From the NCBI RefSeq assembly GCF_023159225.1, contig NC_063164.1, forward strand, positions 74,047,800-74,111,799: a stretch of DNA of 64,000 nt, given 5' to 3'. The DNA comes from Perognathus longimembris pacificus. Its lineage: Eukaryota; Chordata; Mammalia; Rodentia; Heteromyidae. Made by a program: the position numbers and the translations under genes. Shown one piece after another: positions 11,735 through 22,186 of this stretch. Within the stretch, counting starts at the first letter, position 1. Every line of letters starts with the position of its first letter. The notes beneath the pieces are model-generated. The model searched no databases. It saw nothing but the letters and a program-made list of their open reading frames with translations, and was not told where the DNA came from.

Positions 11735-11940
11735 GGGCTGGGGATATAGCCTAGTGGCAAGAGTGCCTGCCTCAGATACACGAGGCCCTAGGTTCGATTC
11801 CCCAGCACCACATATACAGAAAACGGCCAGAAGCGGCGCTGTGGCTCAAGTGGCGGAGTGGTAGCCTTGAGCAGGAAGAAGCCAGGGACAGTGCTCAGGC
11901 CCTGAGTCCAAGGCCCAGGACTGGCAAAAAAAAAAAAAAA
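11735..11940 (+). mobile_element. IDL-Geo SINE, young-looking
   Basis: A complete dimer that keeps several CpGs ('gaagcggcgctgtggctc', 'gatacacgaggccctaggtt') and a clean A15 tail. The perfect TSD 'agttgcatcaatcca' lies at 11720-11734 and 11941-11955. It shares diagnostic variants with the 56.3-kb copy. Confidence 0.97.
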
Positions 11941-12111
11941 AGTTGCATCAATCCAGGTCACTCTATCTCAACTTTCTAATAAACCATTGAGTCCAGAAAT
12001 GTATGTGAACAAAAGACAGAAGAACATTAAAACAATGAAAACAAAACAAATTCATGTGTATCAGAAAATTTTCCCGGTATACTAGAGAATAAAATTACAC
12101 ACACACCCCTT

Positions 12112-12323
12112 TTTTTTCTTTTTTTTTTTTTTTGCCAGTCTTGGGGCTTAGGCTCAGGGCCTGAGCACTGTCCCTGGCTTCTCTATGCTCAAGGCTAACA
12201 TTCTACCTCTTGAGCCACAGTGCCACTTCTGCTTTTGTCTGTTTATGTGGTGCTGAGGAATCAAACCCAGGGCTTTGTGCATGCTAGGCAAGCACTCTAC
12301 CACTAAGCCACATCCCCAATCCC
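12112..12323 (-). mobile_element. IDL-Geo SINE, antisense
   Basis: A T-rich tail, then the antisense Geo part ('gccagtcttggggcttag') and the antisense ID part ('aatcaaacccagggctttg' to 'ccacatccccaatccc'). Moderately diverged. No TSD was resolved. Confidence 0.9.
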
Positions 12324-14520
12324 TTAGTTTGTTTGTTTTTTTATAAACTTTCTATATTAAATTTTCATTTTCTGAATATAGATAAGATAGGCAAAATCAT
12401 ATTCACGTCATTAGTGCCCTAAAACCACCTGCTAGATGATTGGCTGAATAATTTTCCCCTCAGGTTTATACTATTGGTATAAGGTGGAGCCAGGACTCAC
12501 TGACTTTAGACACTGGACTCTTTTCTACATCCATGCCTTAGGTAGCTGTTTTATCTAGAGCTGTTTGAAGGCCTCATGAGCTCTTTCAAACCAAGTTGCT
12601 TTAAAATGTAAACAACAAGAACAATTTCCACACTGTTTTATAGTATCACATAGAGCATATTTTGATTTCACAATACATTAATCATTCTGTAAAGTAAAAG
12701 TGTCTTTACTATCTACTTGAAATTTGATGTTGCTAACCACCACTCACTATTGACCCTAATACTCTTGCTCAGGTGATGATTGCTTTTGTATAATAAGGTA
12801 CATCAGAGAGATAGTTATACAAAACATTAATATCATTAAGAAATATGAAATAAAGCAGACTGAGGGCTTAAGTTGTTTTGAGAAACACAATAATGAAAAC
12901 TTGTGTGCTTCTGGTCTTAAATTGACACTAAAATAAAAGGAGATAGACAATATTTTTAATGGGCTGGATTTGTGGGGTAAAATGATAAATACTAAGCAAG
13001 CAAAAGAAGCTTGGAAATTTTTCATCTATTTCAATGTAAATATTTTCAGCTGGGAGATGCAGAGAGTTTTGTGACAAGTCTTCTACTCCTCTGTCACGGC
13101 ACAGAAACAACCATGTATGATAAGTAGCAAGTCGTGAGTCATATTTTCATACCATTAAGACAGTCAGGATTTGGGATTTGATTTGTTGGTCATACTTCTC
13201 TTACTACTGAAATAAAGCAAAAAAGGAGAACACGGAAAGCCTAGGGGATAAAGATTCATTGAACTTGTACATTATTCGTCTAAGGTAAAAAAAAAAAAAA
13301 GAAGAAGAAGAAGATAAGAAAACCAGTCTTGAGAAGCACTGTGGAGAGAAAATAGGTGTGCCAAGCTGCTGAGGTGGAAGGTACTGCGCGATGGCCTCAG
13401 CACTTCTTGAACATCAACTACTGTGATTGTGGAGAATAAGCACGTAAACAGGCATATGAGTGAAGACCATTACCATGTCTATTCTGAGAAAGTAGTGCAA
13501 GGATATTGATCATATCTAATCTCCTCAACAGAATGTTGGGGATATTTTGAGAATGGCAGTCTCATGATGTACTTTATGTTTTACAATGATCTGTCTGTTG
13601 GCTGCGATATGAATAAAATGAAGATCAGGAAACAAGAACAATTCAGATAATTTTAGTTGATGAGAAGCAGTTTCGTTTCAACTGATTTGGAAAGTATTGG
13701 TAATAACAATTATTTATGGCATGCATGCATATTGGTTTTGAGAGAGGGAGAAGATGGTATTTTCACTAAGCAACAGAGAAGGTAAAGAGAAGCACAGAGT
13801 GATTTGAGATGCTGCACATACATAAACATCTTAGTTTTAAATGAATATATGTTGAAAATATTGAGTTTGAGATATCTGTGAAGGTACAAGTAATACATGA
13901 ATCAATACCTCGATCCCCTCAGTGCCTATTTGAATACCAAGAGTACTGTGTACCTATGCAAGATCAGAGTCAAGAATTTCAATTGTCAATGTTGCAGTAA
14001 CTTGATGAAACAGTAAAATGCCAAGCCTTCTGAAGAATGTTCAAATATTTATGCCACTGTGTGCTTTAGGATGGCAGTGGTACCAATTCTATTTAAAATT
14101 CAAAGCTTTATAATTGATATTTAGTCTCATAATGTACATTATTTGTGTGGAATTATACCCACTCCTCGTGTTTTTTGAGGACAATAATGTACAAATAAAA
14201 ATCAACTTTATGTACATTTACTAAAATTTGCAATATTATTTCTAGCTTCATATGGTACAGCTTTTCTTTCAAATGTGTCTTTGATAGAAAAATTAGTTTA
14301 AAAAATGCATACCTACCAGAGAGATACAGAGACTGCAGCTGCAGGCCAGCCTAGCCATGAACATTCCCAAGGCTTCACCTTACTCAGTAGCTGGGAATGG
14401 AAGCATACGGTGCCCAGCACAGGGTAGCACTCATTTGTCTTTCTCAGAAACACAGGGAAAGACATGTAGGCAGATTGACACCCAAGCAAGATAGTGTCCA
14501 AAAGGAATTAATGTAAAATG
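12324..14520. other. Unannotated sequence
   Basis: About 2.2 kb without a recognisable gene. Open frames are at most 89 codons and have no motifs. A14 followed by (GAA)n lies at about 13287-13314. Confidence 0.5.
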
Positions 14521-14600
14521 TGGCCTAGACGCATGGTTCAAGTCATAGAACACCTAACTTGAAATTGAGAGGTCCAGAATTCCATGCCTATTACCACAAA
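14521..14600 (+). mobile_element. ID-like SINE monomer remnant
   Basis: 'ggttcaagtcatagaacacc' followed by 'tccagaattccatgccta' has the spacing of an ID/dID monomer (promoter-like A region, then B box). Low complexity of evidence. Confidence 0.3.
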
Positions 14601-15353
14601 GATTATTAAATATGTCAGAATATTGAGTTAAAGGATTGATCTTTGCCCAGAAATGTTAAGATACTATCTTACTTTAAAATATTTGAAAAACAAAAAAGTA
14701 AACATATATAATAAAGAGAAGAAAGGCAATCTGGACTAGAAACTCACATGTTTATGAGTGATATGATTTTGAGTGTAAGCTTCATATGCTTGTATGTGAT
14801 ACTGCAAAGTTATGTAACTTCTCTGAGCCTTATTTTTTACAATAGGCAAATAGTTGTAACAACATACTAAGTCTGGATAAGAGGATTCAATGAAAAACAG
14901 ACCAAAAAAATCTGTTCAGTTATCATTTCATTTATACAAGGGAACAATTATCATTTTTATTAAAGGAATAGTCTTAAACATAGCTGGAAATCTCAATCTA
15001 ATAATTAAAGCTAACAACACAAATGTCATAACATTTAAAATATTCAGACTTGTCTTTTATTTTACAAAGTATTTAAATATTAATTCTTAAATTAAATTCA
15101 TCTATGTTCTTTCCACCAGATAAAAGTTAGGCAGGAGAAAATTTTAATTCTATGCTGATGATGCCTATATAAGTAAATTAGGTTCCATGAATACAGATGC
15201 ACCTGTGAGCATTTTCAAGACAGTGCTTGGGTCACAGTAGGTAATTTGAACTCACAAATGAAAAAGGGTACAAACCCCATAGAAATTTTTAAGTTAAACC
15301 ATAACAAACTTTAACTAAATTTTCAATTGTATGTTACCTGTTTCCAAATGTTA

Positions 15354-15358
<5 letters not shown>
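14601..15358. other. Unannotated AT-rich sequence
   Basis: No gene or repeat was recognised. Confidence 0.4.
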
Positions 15359-15393
<35 letters not shown>

Positions 15394-15402
15394 CTCTCTC
15401 TT
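15359..15402 (+). repeat. (CA)n(CT)n compound microsatellite
   Basis: CA run to about 15390, then TC/CT to 15402. Confidence 0.95.
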
Positions 15403-16668
15403 TTGGAATAAAAGGGTAAAAATTTTAATATTGAGAATTAGCTACTCTTTGCACATATTCTATATCATTCACTCTCATTTGCTGTTGTGTTAGCCTCTTA
15501 CCTAAATAGTTTTACTAGAGTCACAGTGTCCTATACCTTGCAGTAGAGGGTAGGGGGAGCTAGTGGAAATTTCCTGTGTAACAAAACTGAATTCTGGACT
15601 TTAGTTTTGATTATAACCACAGTTTACTTTGATGTTTTCAAAATGAATCTCAGAGATCATTTATCCATTTAATTTTGAATGTAGAAACATACTGAAACTT
15701 TTATCCCACTTGGTAAGCAGCCATCCCTAGTTTTGTCCAAGTTTTCCCATGTAAATGCCAATAGGGAATAAAACTGACAAATATATTCAGTCAAAGATGG
15801 ATTTTTTTTTGCTCTTAAGTTGCAAATGGCCTCATTAAAATAAAAGCACTACCTCAGGGATTGCATAAAGTAGAGTATTGGTACCTAAATGGTATTTATG
15901 ACCAAGCTAAATGTAAAGTGAATTAAAATTTAAAGGATTATATTCAGGTAGGCCACAGACATCTGTAGAGAAAAGGCCATTAAGAAGATGAAAGACTCAG
16001 CCGTCCCTGGTGACAGGCACATGTCAGGTTAGCGGTCAGCCGTACCTATACACTTAGTGCCAAAACAAATGAGAAACACATTGCTCAAGGAGGAAAGTAC
16101 TTAGGAGATATTTATTTTAGACTAACCAAAAAGAGTTAGAGAGAGAGAGAGATTGAAACTAACATTTTGGAATTCATATCCATCATTGTCATCAAATTAA
16201 GTCAAAAGAAAGGGAGAAAGATGATGTGAGCTGATGATAAATATCATCACCTATGTGTTTATAGGCACCATGCATACTCCCGCTCAGGACTGTGTTTATA
16301 AGAATCAATTGAAAGTATAATCAATGGAAAGTGGAGATGTTCACAGGCTGAAATCACAAAGAGGTACTGCTGTCCAGCTACAAAGAAAGACCTGGTTTAG
16401 TGAAAAATAAAAACTGAAATAGTCTCCAGGGTGCTAATACACCAGGGTTTATTCCTTTCATGATGTGAATGAGTCACCATGCCAGTCACTACTTTTGTCA
16501 TTTTCATGGGTGCAAGCTGCCCTGTGCACACAGTATGTCATTGTTGTATCTGCCCTGTTGAAATCAAGCTTTCTTATAAATGGCCGTCAAATGCCCTTAA
16601 GTAATGACTCATGCACACTAGAAAATGGTCTTTAATTAAAAAGCACTAAGTGCTCTTTTGTGTTTTAT
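15403..16668. other. Unannotated sequence
   Basis: No gene was recognised. A short (GA)n lies at about 16137-16152. Confidence 0.45.
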
Positions 16669-16704
16669 CACACACACACACCCACACACACACACACACA
16701 CACA
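16669..16704 (+). repeat. (CA)n microsatellite
   Basis: A CA run with one CCC interruption at 16680-16683. Confidence 0.95.
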
Positions 16705-16984
16705 ATCTTACTTCTTGAGTGGGGAAACATACATGCTAGTGTCAGTATACAAGTTCAGCATTCTATCTTCAAAAATAAACTTTAAAATTCGCAATTGCAA
16801 AATTGATTATAAGACCTCTCTGTATTCTCTCATATTATTGTATAATATATGCATAACTGTCTCCCATTCCATGTTTTTAAACAATGTGGAGAGAATTTCC
16901 CTACTATATTGCCATTAATATACCCCAGGGATTCATTGCTTCCAGTTTCCAAGTCTACTTTTTAAGTAAGCAATTTGGGTATTT

Positions 16985-17200
16985 TGTTGTTGTCTCAGCA
17001 ATGTGATTTGAATTCATAGACTTTCAATTGTTAGGAAGATACTCTACTACCTAACTATGAACTTTAGTATCTTTGGTTATTTTTCAGATAGTCTTGTAGC
17101 CCCCACCCCCACCCTTGATTCCCAGGGACTGCCTCAGCTCTACAACCTCTGACATAACTGGAACCACAAGTACATGCCACAGCATTTTGCTTATTAGTTG
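16985..17200 (-). mobile_element. Old dimeric SINE remnant, antisense
   Basis: On the minus strand, a B1-like part ('gcatgtacttgtggttcc' area) precedes an ID-like part (antisense 'gaattcatagactttcaatt', 'gatactctactacctaac'). It parallels the better copy at 17.7-18.0 kb. Confidence 0.35.
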
Positions 17201-17744
17201 AAAGAGAAGCATGCTAACTTTTTGGTTTTTTATTCACCTCTCAATTAGAGCCTGCTAATTTTACATCCTGAATAACCACAGCTACAGGGTGAAACTATAT
17301 CCCAGGTCTAACTAGTTCTTAATGATTAACAATTTCATTGTCTATTAGTCCATGGAAACTACTCTCAAATATGGATTTCTATCCCTACAAATACAAAAAA
17401 TAAATCACTCAAACAACAACAACCAAGCACCAAATATGTGCCCTGGAGTCCTATCCCATTATAAAAGCTTTTTCAATATTTCACTGGGTATGATAGCTCT
17501 CCTTTTAGAGATTTTCCTACTGATAAGGAAACACTGATTTAAAAGTTGTAATATTCTGATTACAATCCTATTGCCCCTTACATCAATATCCTTACATGGT
17601 GGAAGAAATGTTTAAAAGCAGAAATAAAATGTGGAAAAAGATGTCTGTGAAATTAACCTTTGCCAGTATTATGGTCTTTCATTTACTCCCACAGTGAATC
17701 AACTTGGCAAGGTGTTTTGTTTTGTTCTGTTTTACTTTTTGCTT
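17201..17744. other. Unannotated sequence
   Basis: No gene or repeat was recognised. Confidence 0.4.
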
Positions 17745-18030
17745 TGTTTTTCAGTAATTTAGTTTGAACTCAGAGATTTGTGCTTAATAGGCAGATACTC
17801 TATCACTTAAGCCATAATTTGATCCTTTGGTTTCTGATTATTTTTGAGACAGGGTCTTGTTTTTTTCCCAGGCCATACTGTAATTGGACTTTCCGTAACT
17901 GAGGGACACATACTACCATATCTACCCTTTTCTATTGGGATGAAATCTCGTGAATGTTTTGCCTCAGATTCTCTGAACTTAGCTTCCCAAGAAGCTTGAC
18001 TTACAGATGTAAACCATATGTACCCAGCAA
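17745..18030 (-). mobile_element. Old B1-dID-like SINE, antisense
   Basis: On the minus strand, a 7SL/B1 monomer (ending in 'aagaccctgtctcaaaaat', the classic B1/Alu 3' sequence) is followed by an ID-like monomer with 'gagttcaaactaaattac'. This is the architecture of the rodent B1-dID family. Confidence 0.55.
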
Positions 18031-18971
18031 CCTCCCAGTCTTATCTCTTCAAATTTTTCTTAAATTATCTTTAGCCACATCTGAGGAGGTGTATCTGTCT
18101 GTCAACTGGTGAAGCAGAAGGGTACGAAGTGAAGCTATGTTAGATATCATCTTTACAATATTATTTGGGCAGACATATGTTAGTCTTACTAAGTTCAATG
18201 CACTAGGTAAAAAGATTGGGCATGCATCAGAAAGTTCAGGGATCAAATGGGAAACAAAACGAAATAATTTCAACAAGTAAATTTGGTCCAATATTTACAA
18301 ATGGTGTGTATGTTTTTTAAATCTTTAGTTTATGGTTCTAGAAGAATATGTTTCCAACTTAACCTTCATTCGCATGTAAGGTACTTTGTTCTGAGGCAGC
18401 TAACACTCTTAAGATGACTGTGGTTCAACACATGCTATTGAATATTCCTCCCTCTTCCTGCCCTCAATTCTGCTATTGTTCCTTTCTCCCAGTTCTGTTT
18501 GCAAGTTGGCATTATTTCAATTTATGATGACAATGTCTAAATGTATGATATGAATGCCTTTGTGTGCATGCACTCTATTCCCTCAGAGCTCTGTAAGTAA
18601 TAGCAAGTCATAAAGGAAATCCAAGTAGTGATGGAAGTCTGTAGTATCTCAGAGTACCTTAAACTGTCACATGAATGTACCTACTCTGGATTGAAATAAG
18701 AGTTTGCTTTCACCTGATTCAGACCAGAAAAAATGCTCAGGTTCTACATAGCCTATACTATTTCCTCTTGCATAAGCTATCTGTCAGAAGGTGCTTACAT
18801 TTTTCGCAAAACTCATCTTTAATAAATGCAAGTTTTTTGTGAAATATTGAAACAAATAGTGAATACGTGTATTAGTAAAGAGAGTTCTTAATGTGTTTTA
18901 GCTATGTGAGAGCATGTGTATTTAATAGGGAGAAATTAGTTTTCATACTACTCCAGTTCTGCATTGGACTG
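18031..18971. other. Unannotated sequence
   Basis: No gene or repeat was recognised. Confidence 0.4.
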
Positions 18972-18984
18972 TTCAAGAAACAAT
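18972..18984 (+). repeat. TSD of the outer L1, left copy
   Basis: 'ttcaagaaacaat', repeated exactly at 26639-26651. Confidence 0.9.
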
Positions 18985-18999
18985 TTTTTGTTTACTTTT

Positions 19000-19203
19000 T
19001 TTTTTTTTTTGGCCAGTCCTGGGGCTTGGACTCAGGGCCTGAGCACTGTCCCTGGCTTCTTTTTGCTCAAGGCTAGCACTCTGCCACTTGAGCCACAGTG
19101 CCACTTCTGGCCATTTTCTGTATATGTGGTGCTAAGGAATCAAACCCAGGGCTTCAAGTATACGAGGCAGGCACTCTTGCCACTAGGCTATATTCCCCAG
19201 CCC
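19000..19203 (-). mobile_element. IDL-Geo SINE in the outer L1 tail, antisense
   Basis: T-rich tail, antisense Geo, antisense ID ending in 'tattccccagccc'. The TSD 'tgtttactttt' lies at 18989-18999 and 19204-19214, inside the T-rich tail of the outer L1, so this SINE arrived after it. Confidence 0.95.
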
Positions 19204-19565
19204 TGTTTACTTTTGTTTTATTCTTTTTTTAATTTTTATTGTCAAACTAATGTACAGAGAGGTTACAGTTTCATATGTTAGGCATTGGATACATTTCTTG
19301 TACTGTTTGTTACCTCCTCCCTCATTCCCCTCTCCCCCTCCCCTTTTCCCTTTCCCCACATGAGTTGTCCAGTAGATTTACACTAAATAGTTTTGCAAGT
19401 ATTGCTTTTGTAATCATTTGTCTTTTTTACCCTGTGTCTCTCGATTTTGGTATTCCCTTTCAGTTTCCTAGTTCTAACACCAGTATTCACAGTTCCCAGT
19501 GTACTCAGATGAGATACAGAGATAGTGAACATACAACCACAGGAAGGGGATACAAGAGGATCATC

Positions 19566-19582
19566 AATAATAGAAACTACAG
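19566..19582 (+). repeat. TSD of the inner L1, left copy
   Basis: 'aataatagaaactacag'; exact match at 26431-26447. Confidence 0.95.
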
Positions 19583-19889
19583 AACTTCCTTCCTGCCTCT
19601 CCAACACAGTGGTCACTGGTCGCTGAAATCTACCAATCATCTCTTCTGCTGCACTGTCTTCTTCCTCCACTCCTCCAGTCCCAGGCTGGTGTGGACTGCT
19701 ATCCTGTTTACCATTTCTATGCTGGGATGACAGGGACCAAATATTAGAAAACTTCTTGTGGATGTTCTCCATGACCTTTGTTACTGAGAAAGGGAAGAAA
19801 AAGGCAAAGACTTATGGCCAAAGGCTGACACTCGTTTTTTAGCTTGAGTTATCAGACTCTGAAATGTTCAAGTCTGAAGGTTATCAAGA
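19583..19889 (-). other. Extra 5' segment of the inner L1; antisense exon-like sequence
   Basis: It lies between the left TSD and the first typical L1 5' UTR bases, so it was inserted with the L1. Read on the minus strand it has a pyrimidine tract ending in CAG (about 19786-19806), then an ATG at 19770-19772 in a reasonable context (GTCATGG). From there, 63 or so codons stay open to the TSD junction. The predicted peptide starts MENIHKKF and is acidic in the middle (GVEEEDSAAEE). It has the look of a splice acceptor plus first coding exon of a host gene, which I do not recognise. Alternatives: a chance open frame, or an L1 5' UTR variant acquired in this lineage. Confidence 0.45.
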
Positions 19890-21050
19890 GTGGTGGGCTG
19901 GTCCCGAAGGAGAAAGATGGCACCGCCACAGTAGGGAGGCACCCTGACTCGCTCCAACTGAATAGCGAGCTGGGAACTCCAACACCAAACACCCCATCAA
20001 GAACCAAGCAAAACCAGCAGCCAGAAGCAGTGGAGATTCGCAGGAAAACACAAAGGAGTAAAAAAGAAGAGCTGAAAAACTACACAGAGCCAGAGAATCT
20101 CCGGGGCACCCTCCCCCCCACCAGCCAACCCTGGCCCAAACAGGGCCAGGCTGGGAAAGGGGAACACAGCGATCGGCAAACAGGCTGCCAGGAGTGCAGA
20201 ATTCAGACAGCGGGAGACCCCACGGTCACTAGGGAGGGTGCGGACCAAGACATACGACGGCAGCGATGAGAAGTTCTGGTACACACCAGGTTCGGATGGA
20301 CGGCGGCTGGGGAACCCAGCGCGGCAGAAGGAGGGAACGGGGGACTCCACTACGACACTTCGCCACTCCCTGAAGGACCAAGGGCTGCGTGGGACACACA
20401 CACACAATCCAGGATCAGTGAGTCCCCCATTACCCCCTCACACAACGGGAGACCAGCTATCAGAGACCCAAGCCCTACAAAGTAGTTAGATCTCCCTCCC
20501 TCACCCTCCCCACCCTGAGGGAACAAAGAACCCCCAAATCAGGCGGGAAGCTCCCATCAGGCGCTGGGAAGTCAGTTTAGCAGGGGAAGGGAGGAGCAGC
20601 CCCAGGGCCACACAGGATCCAGATCTGGCCTAATTGGCCCTGCCCACTTCCCAACAGGGGCCGGGGGACGGCCGGCAGTGCAAGCCCCACCCGAGGAGCC
20701 TGGACCTCGCAGACTCTTACAACTAAAATCACAGGCGCTGGTGGGCAATACCAGCACAGCAAGGACACCTGGGCCTGATCATGTCCCCCACCTCGAAGCG
20801 GAGGAGAGGTCTGAGGGTGCTAACCCAGGCCCGGACAGTCGATCCCACTGGGTCCCAAACATACCGCCCCCCACAACGGACTCCCAGGAGGGCACAAACA
20901 CAACCCAACAACCCAGAGCTCGCTCTGGGAGGCATACCCTGCTAAAGTGGATGGGGCCACAGAGCCAGTGCCTGCTCTGGTAGACGCACCTACACAGGAG
21001 GGAGGGCAGAGCTACAAACCAAACCTGAGAAACCATCCACAGATCTCCAG
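19890..21050 (+). promoter_or_regulatory. L1 5' UTR / internal promoter region
   Basis: A GC-rich, CpG-containing segment unlike the surrounding AT-rich DNA, directly upstream of ORF1. 'aaagatggc' at 19913-19921 matches the core of the YY1 site that lies near the start of many mammalian L1 promoters (family knowledge). If it plays that role here, the canonical element would begin close to 19890. Several open frames occur on both strands (for example 19997-20407 minus, 20678-20983 plus). They overlap each other and are best explained by the GC-rich composition. Confidence 0.75.
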
Positions 21051-22186
21051 ATGCACAAATCACAAAGAAACATAACACAGTTCATCAAAGAGCAAGCCAA
21101 CTCGCCAGCTCCAAAAAGCAGCACGACTGAAGAGGAGATGGAGAATAAAAAAGCAAATGAGGCCATGTTAACAGGAATGAAGGAAAGCATCAGAAATGAA
21201 ATCAGAAAACAATTCCAGGAGTTTAGAGCAGAAATCTTGAAGGATACCCAGGAAGCCAAGAAAGAAATGGAAGCAAAAATGGATACAATGCAAGCCTCCT
21301 TTAAAGAATACCTTAACATCCTGAGAATTGAAATGCATGAAAAAATAGATTAAAATACAATTCTTTAAAGGAAGAAATTTCCATGATCAGAGCTAATCTG
21401 ACAACCATAAATAGCTCTCTGACATCCATAAACTCTGCAATTGAAACCATAACACAAAGAGTGGACCATGTGGAATCCAGAATCTCTCGTCTGGACGATG
21501 AAGCAGCCGACAACAACCAGAAAATGACCACACTCCAAGAAACGGTGAAGCTTCAGGGCAGACTAATCCAGGAACTAATGGACAAAGACAAGAGATATAA
21601 TCTGTGCATAATTGGAATAGAAGAAGGAGCCGAATACCAGAGCAGAGGGCTTAAACATGTTCTCAATAAAGTTATTTCAGAAAACTTCCCCAATCTCACA
21701 GGGGAACCCATCCTGGTAACCAAAGCCTATAGGACACCTGGCAGGCCAGACCCCAGAAAAGCCACCCCAAGGCACATAATATTCAAGACTTCAGACCTCA
21801 AGATTATAGAGCAAATTCTGAATTCAGCCAAAGTGAAGAAAAAAAATTTCTACAATGGGAAGAGGATTCGAATAACAGCTGACCTATCCACACAAACTTA
21901 CCAAGCACGAAGTGAGTGGAAGAACACCATCCAAGTACTTCAGGCTAACAATATGCAACCTCGGATCAAATATCCAGCGAAATTGGAGTTCACATTCGAA
22001 GGGAAAACCAGATCTTTCCACACCAAAGAGGAGCTAAAGGAGTATGTGAATAAAAAACCAGCCCTACAGCGAATTCTAAGAGGGGAGCCCCACCCAACAG
22101 AGATCGTACAAGACACACAGACAGAATCAGAAAGAAACTACAATAGCCAAAGTCCAACAGAAAGAACAGCTCACCCTTATCCTTGA
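21051..22186 (+). pseudogene. L1 ORF1 (RNA-binding chaperone protein), frameshifted
   Basis: In active L1s ORF1 encodes a trimeric, nucleic-acid-binding chaperone that coats L1 RNA in the cytoplasm. Here the ATG is at 21051. The first open part runs about 100 codons to a stop near 21352. The frame then changes and continues open at 21383-22186 (267 codons). Layout: a charged N-terminus, a long heptad-type coiled coil (about 21120-21570, with motifs such as 'ITQRVDHVESRISRLDDE'), an RRM-like core (about 21590-21880, 'NLCIIGIEE' to 'RHIIFKTSD'), and a C-terminal domain to about 22110 ('RIRITADLSTQTYQAR', 'SFHTKEELKEY'). The stop and frame change fall inside the coiled coil, so a full protein cannot be made. 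The TGA at 22184-22186 abuts or overlaps the ORF2 start. Confidence 0.93.

Noticed and set aside
19844..20983. Long frames on both strands in the inner L1 5' UTR, considered as an extra L1 ORF (ORF0-like) or antisense protein
   Set aside because: Frames overlap in several phases, as expected in GC-rich DNA. The 19844 frame begins at TTG rather than ATG, and no conserved motif is visible.
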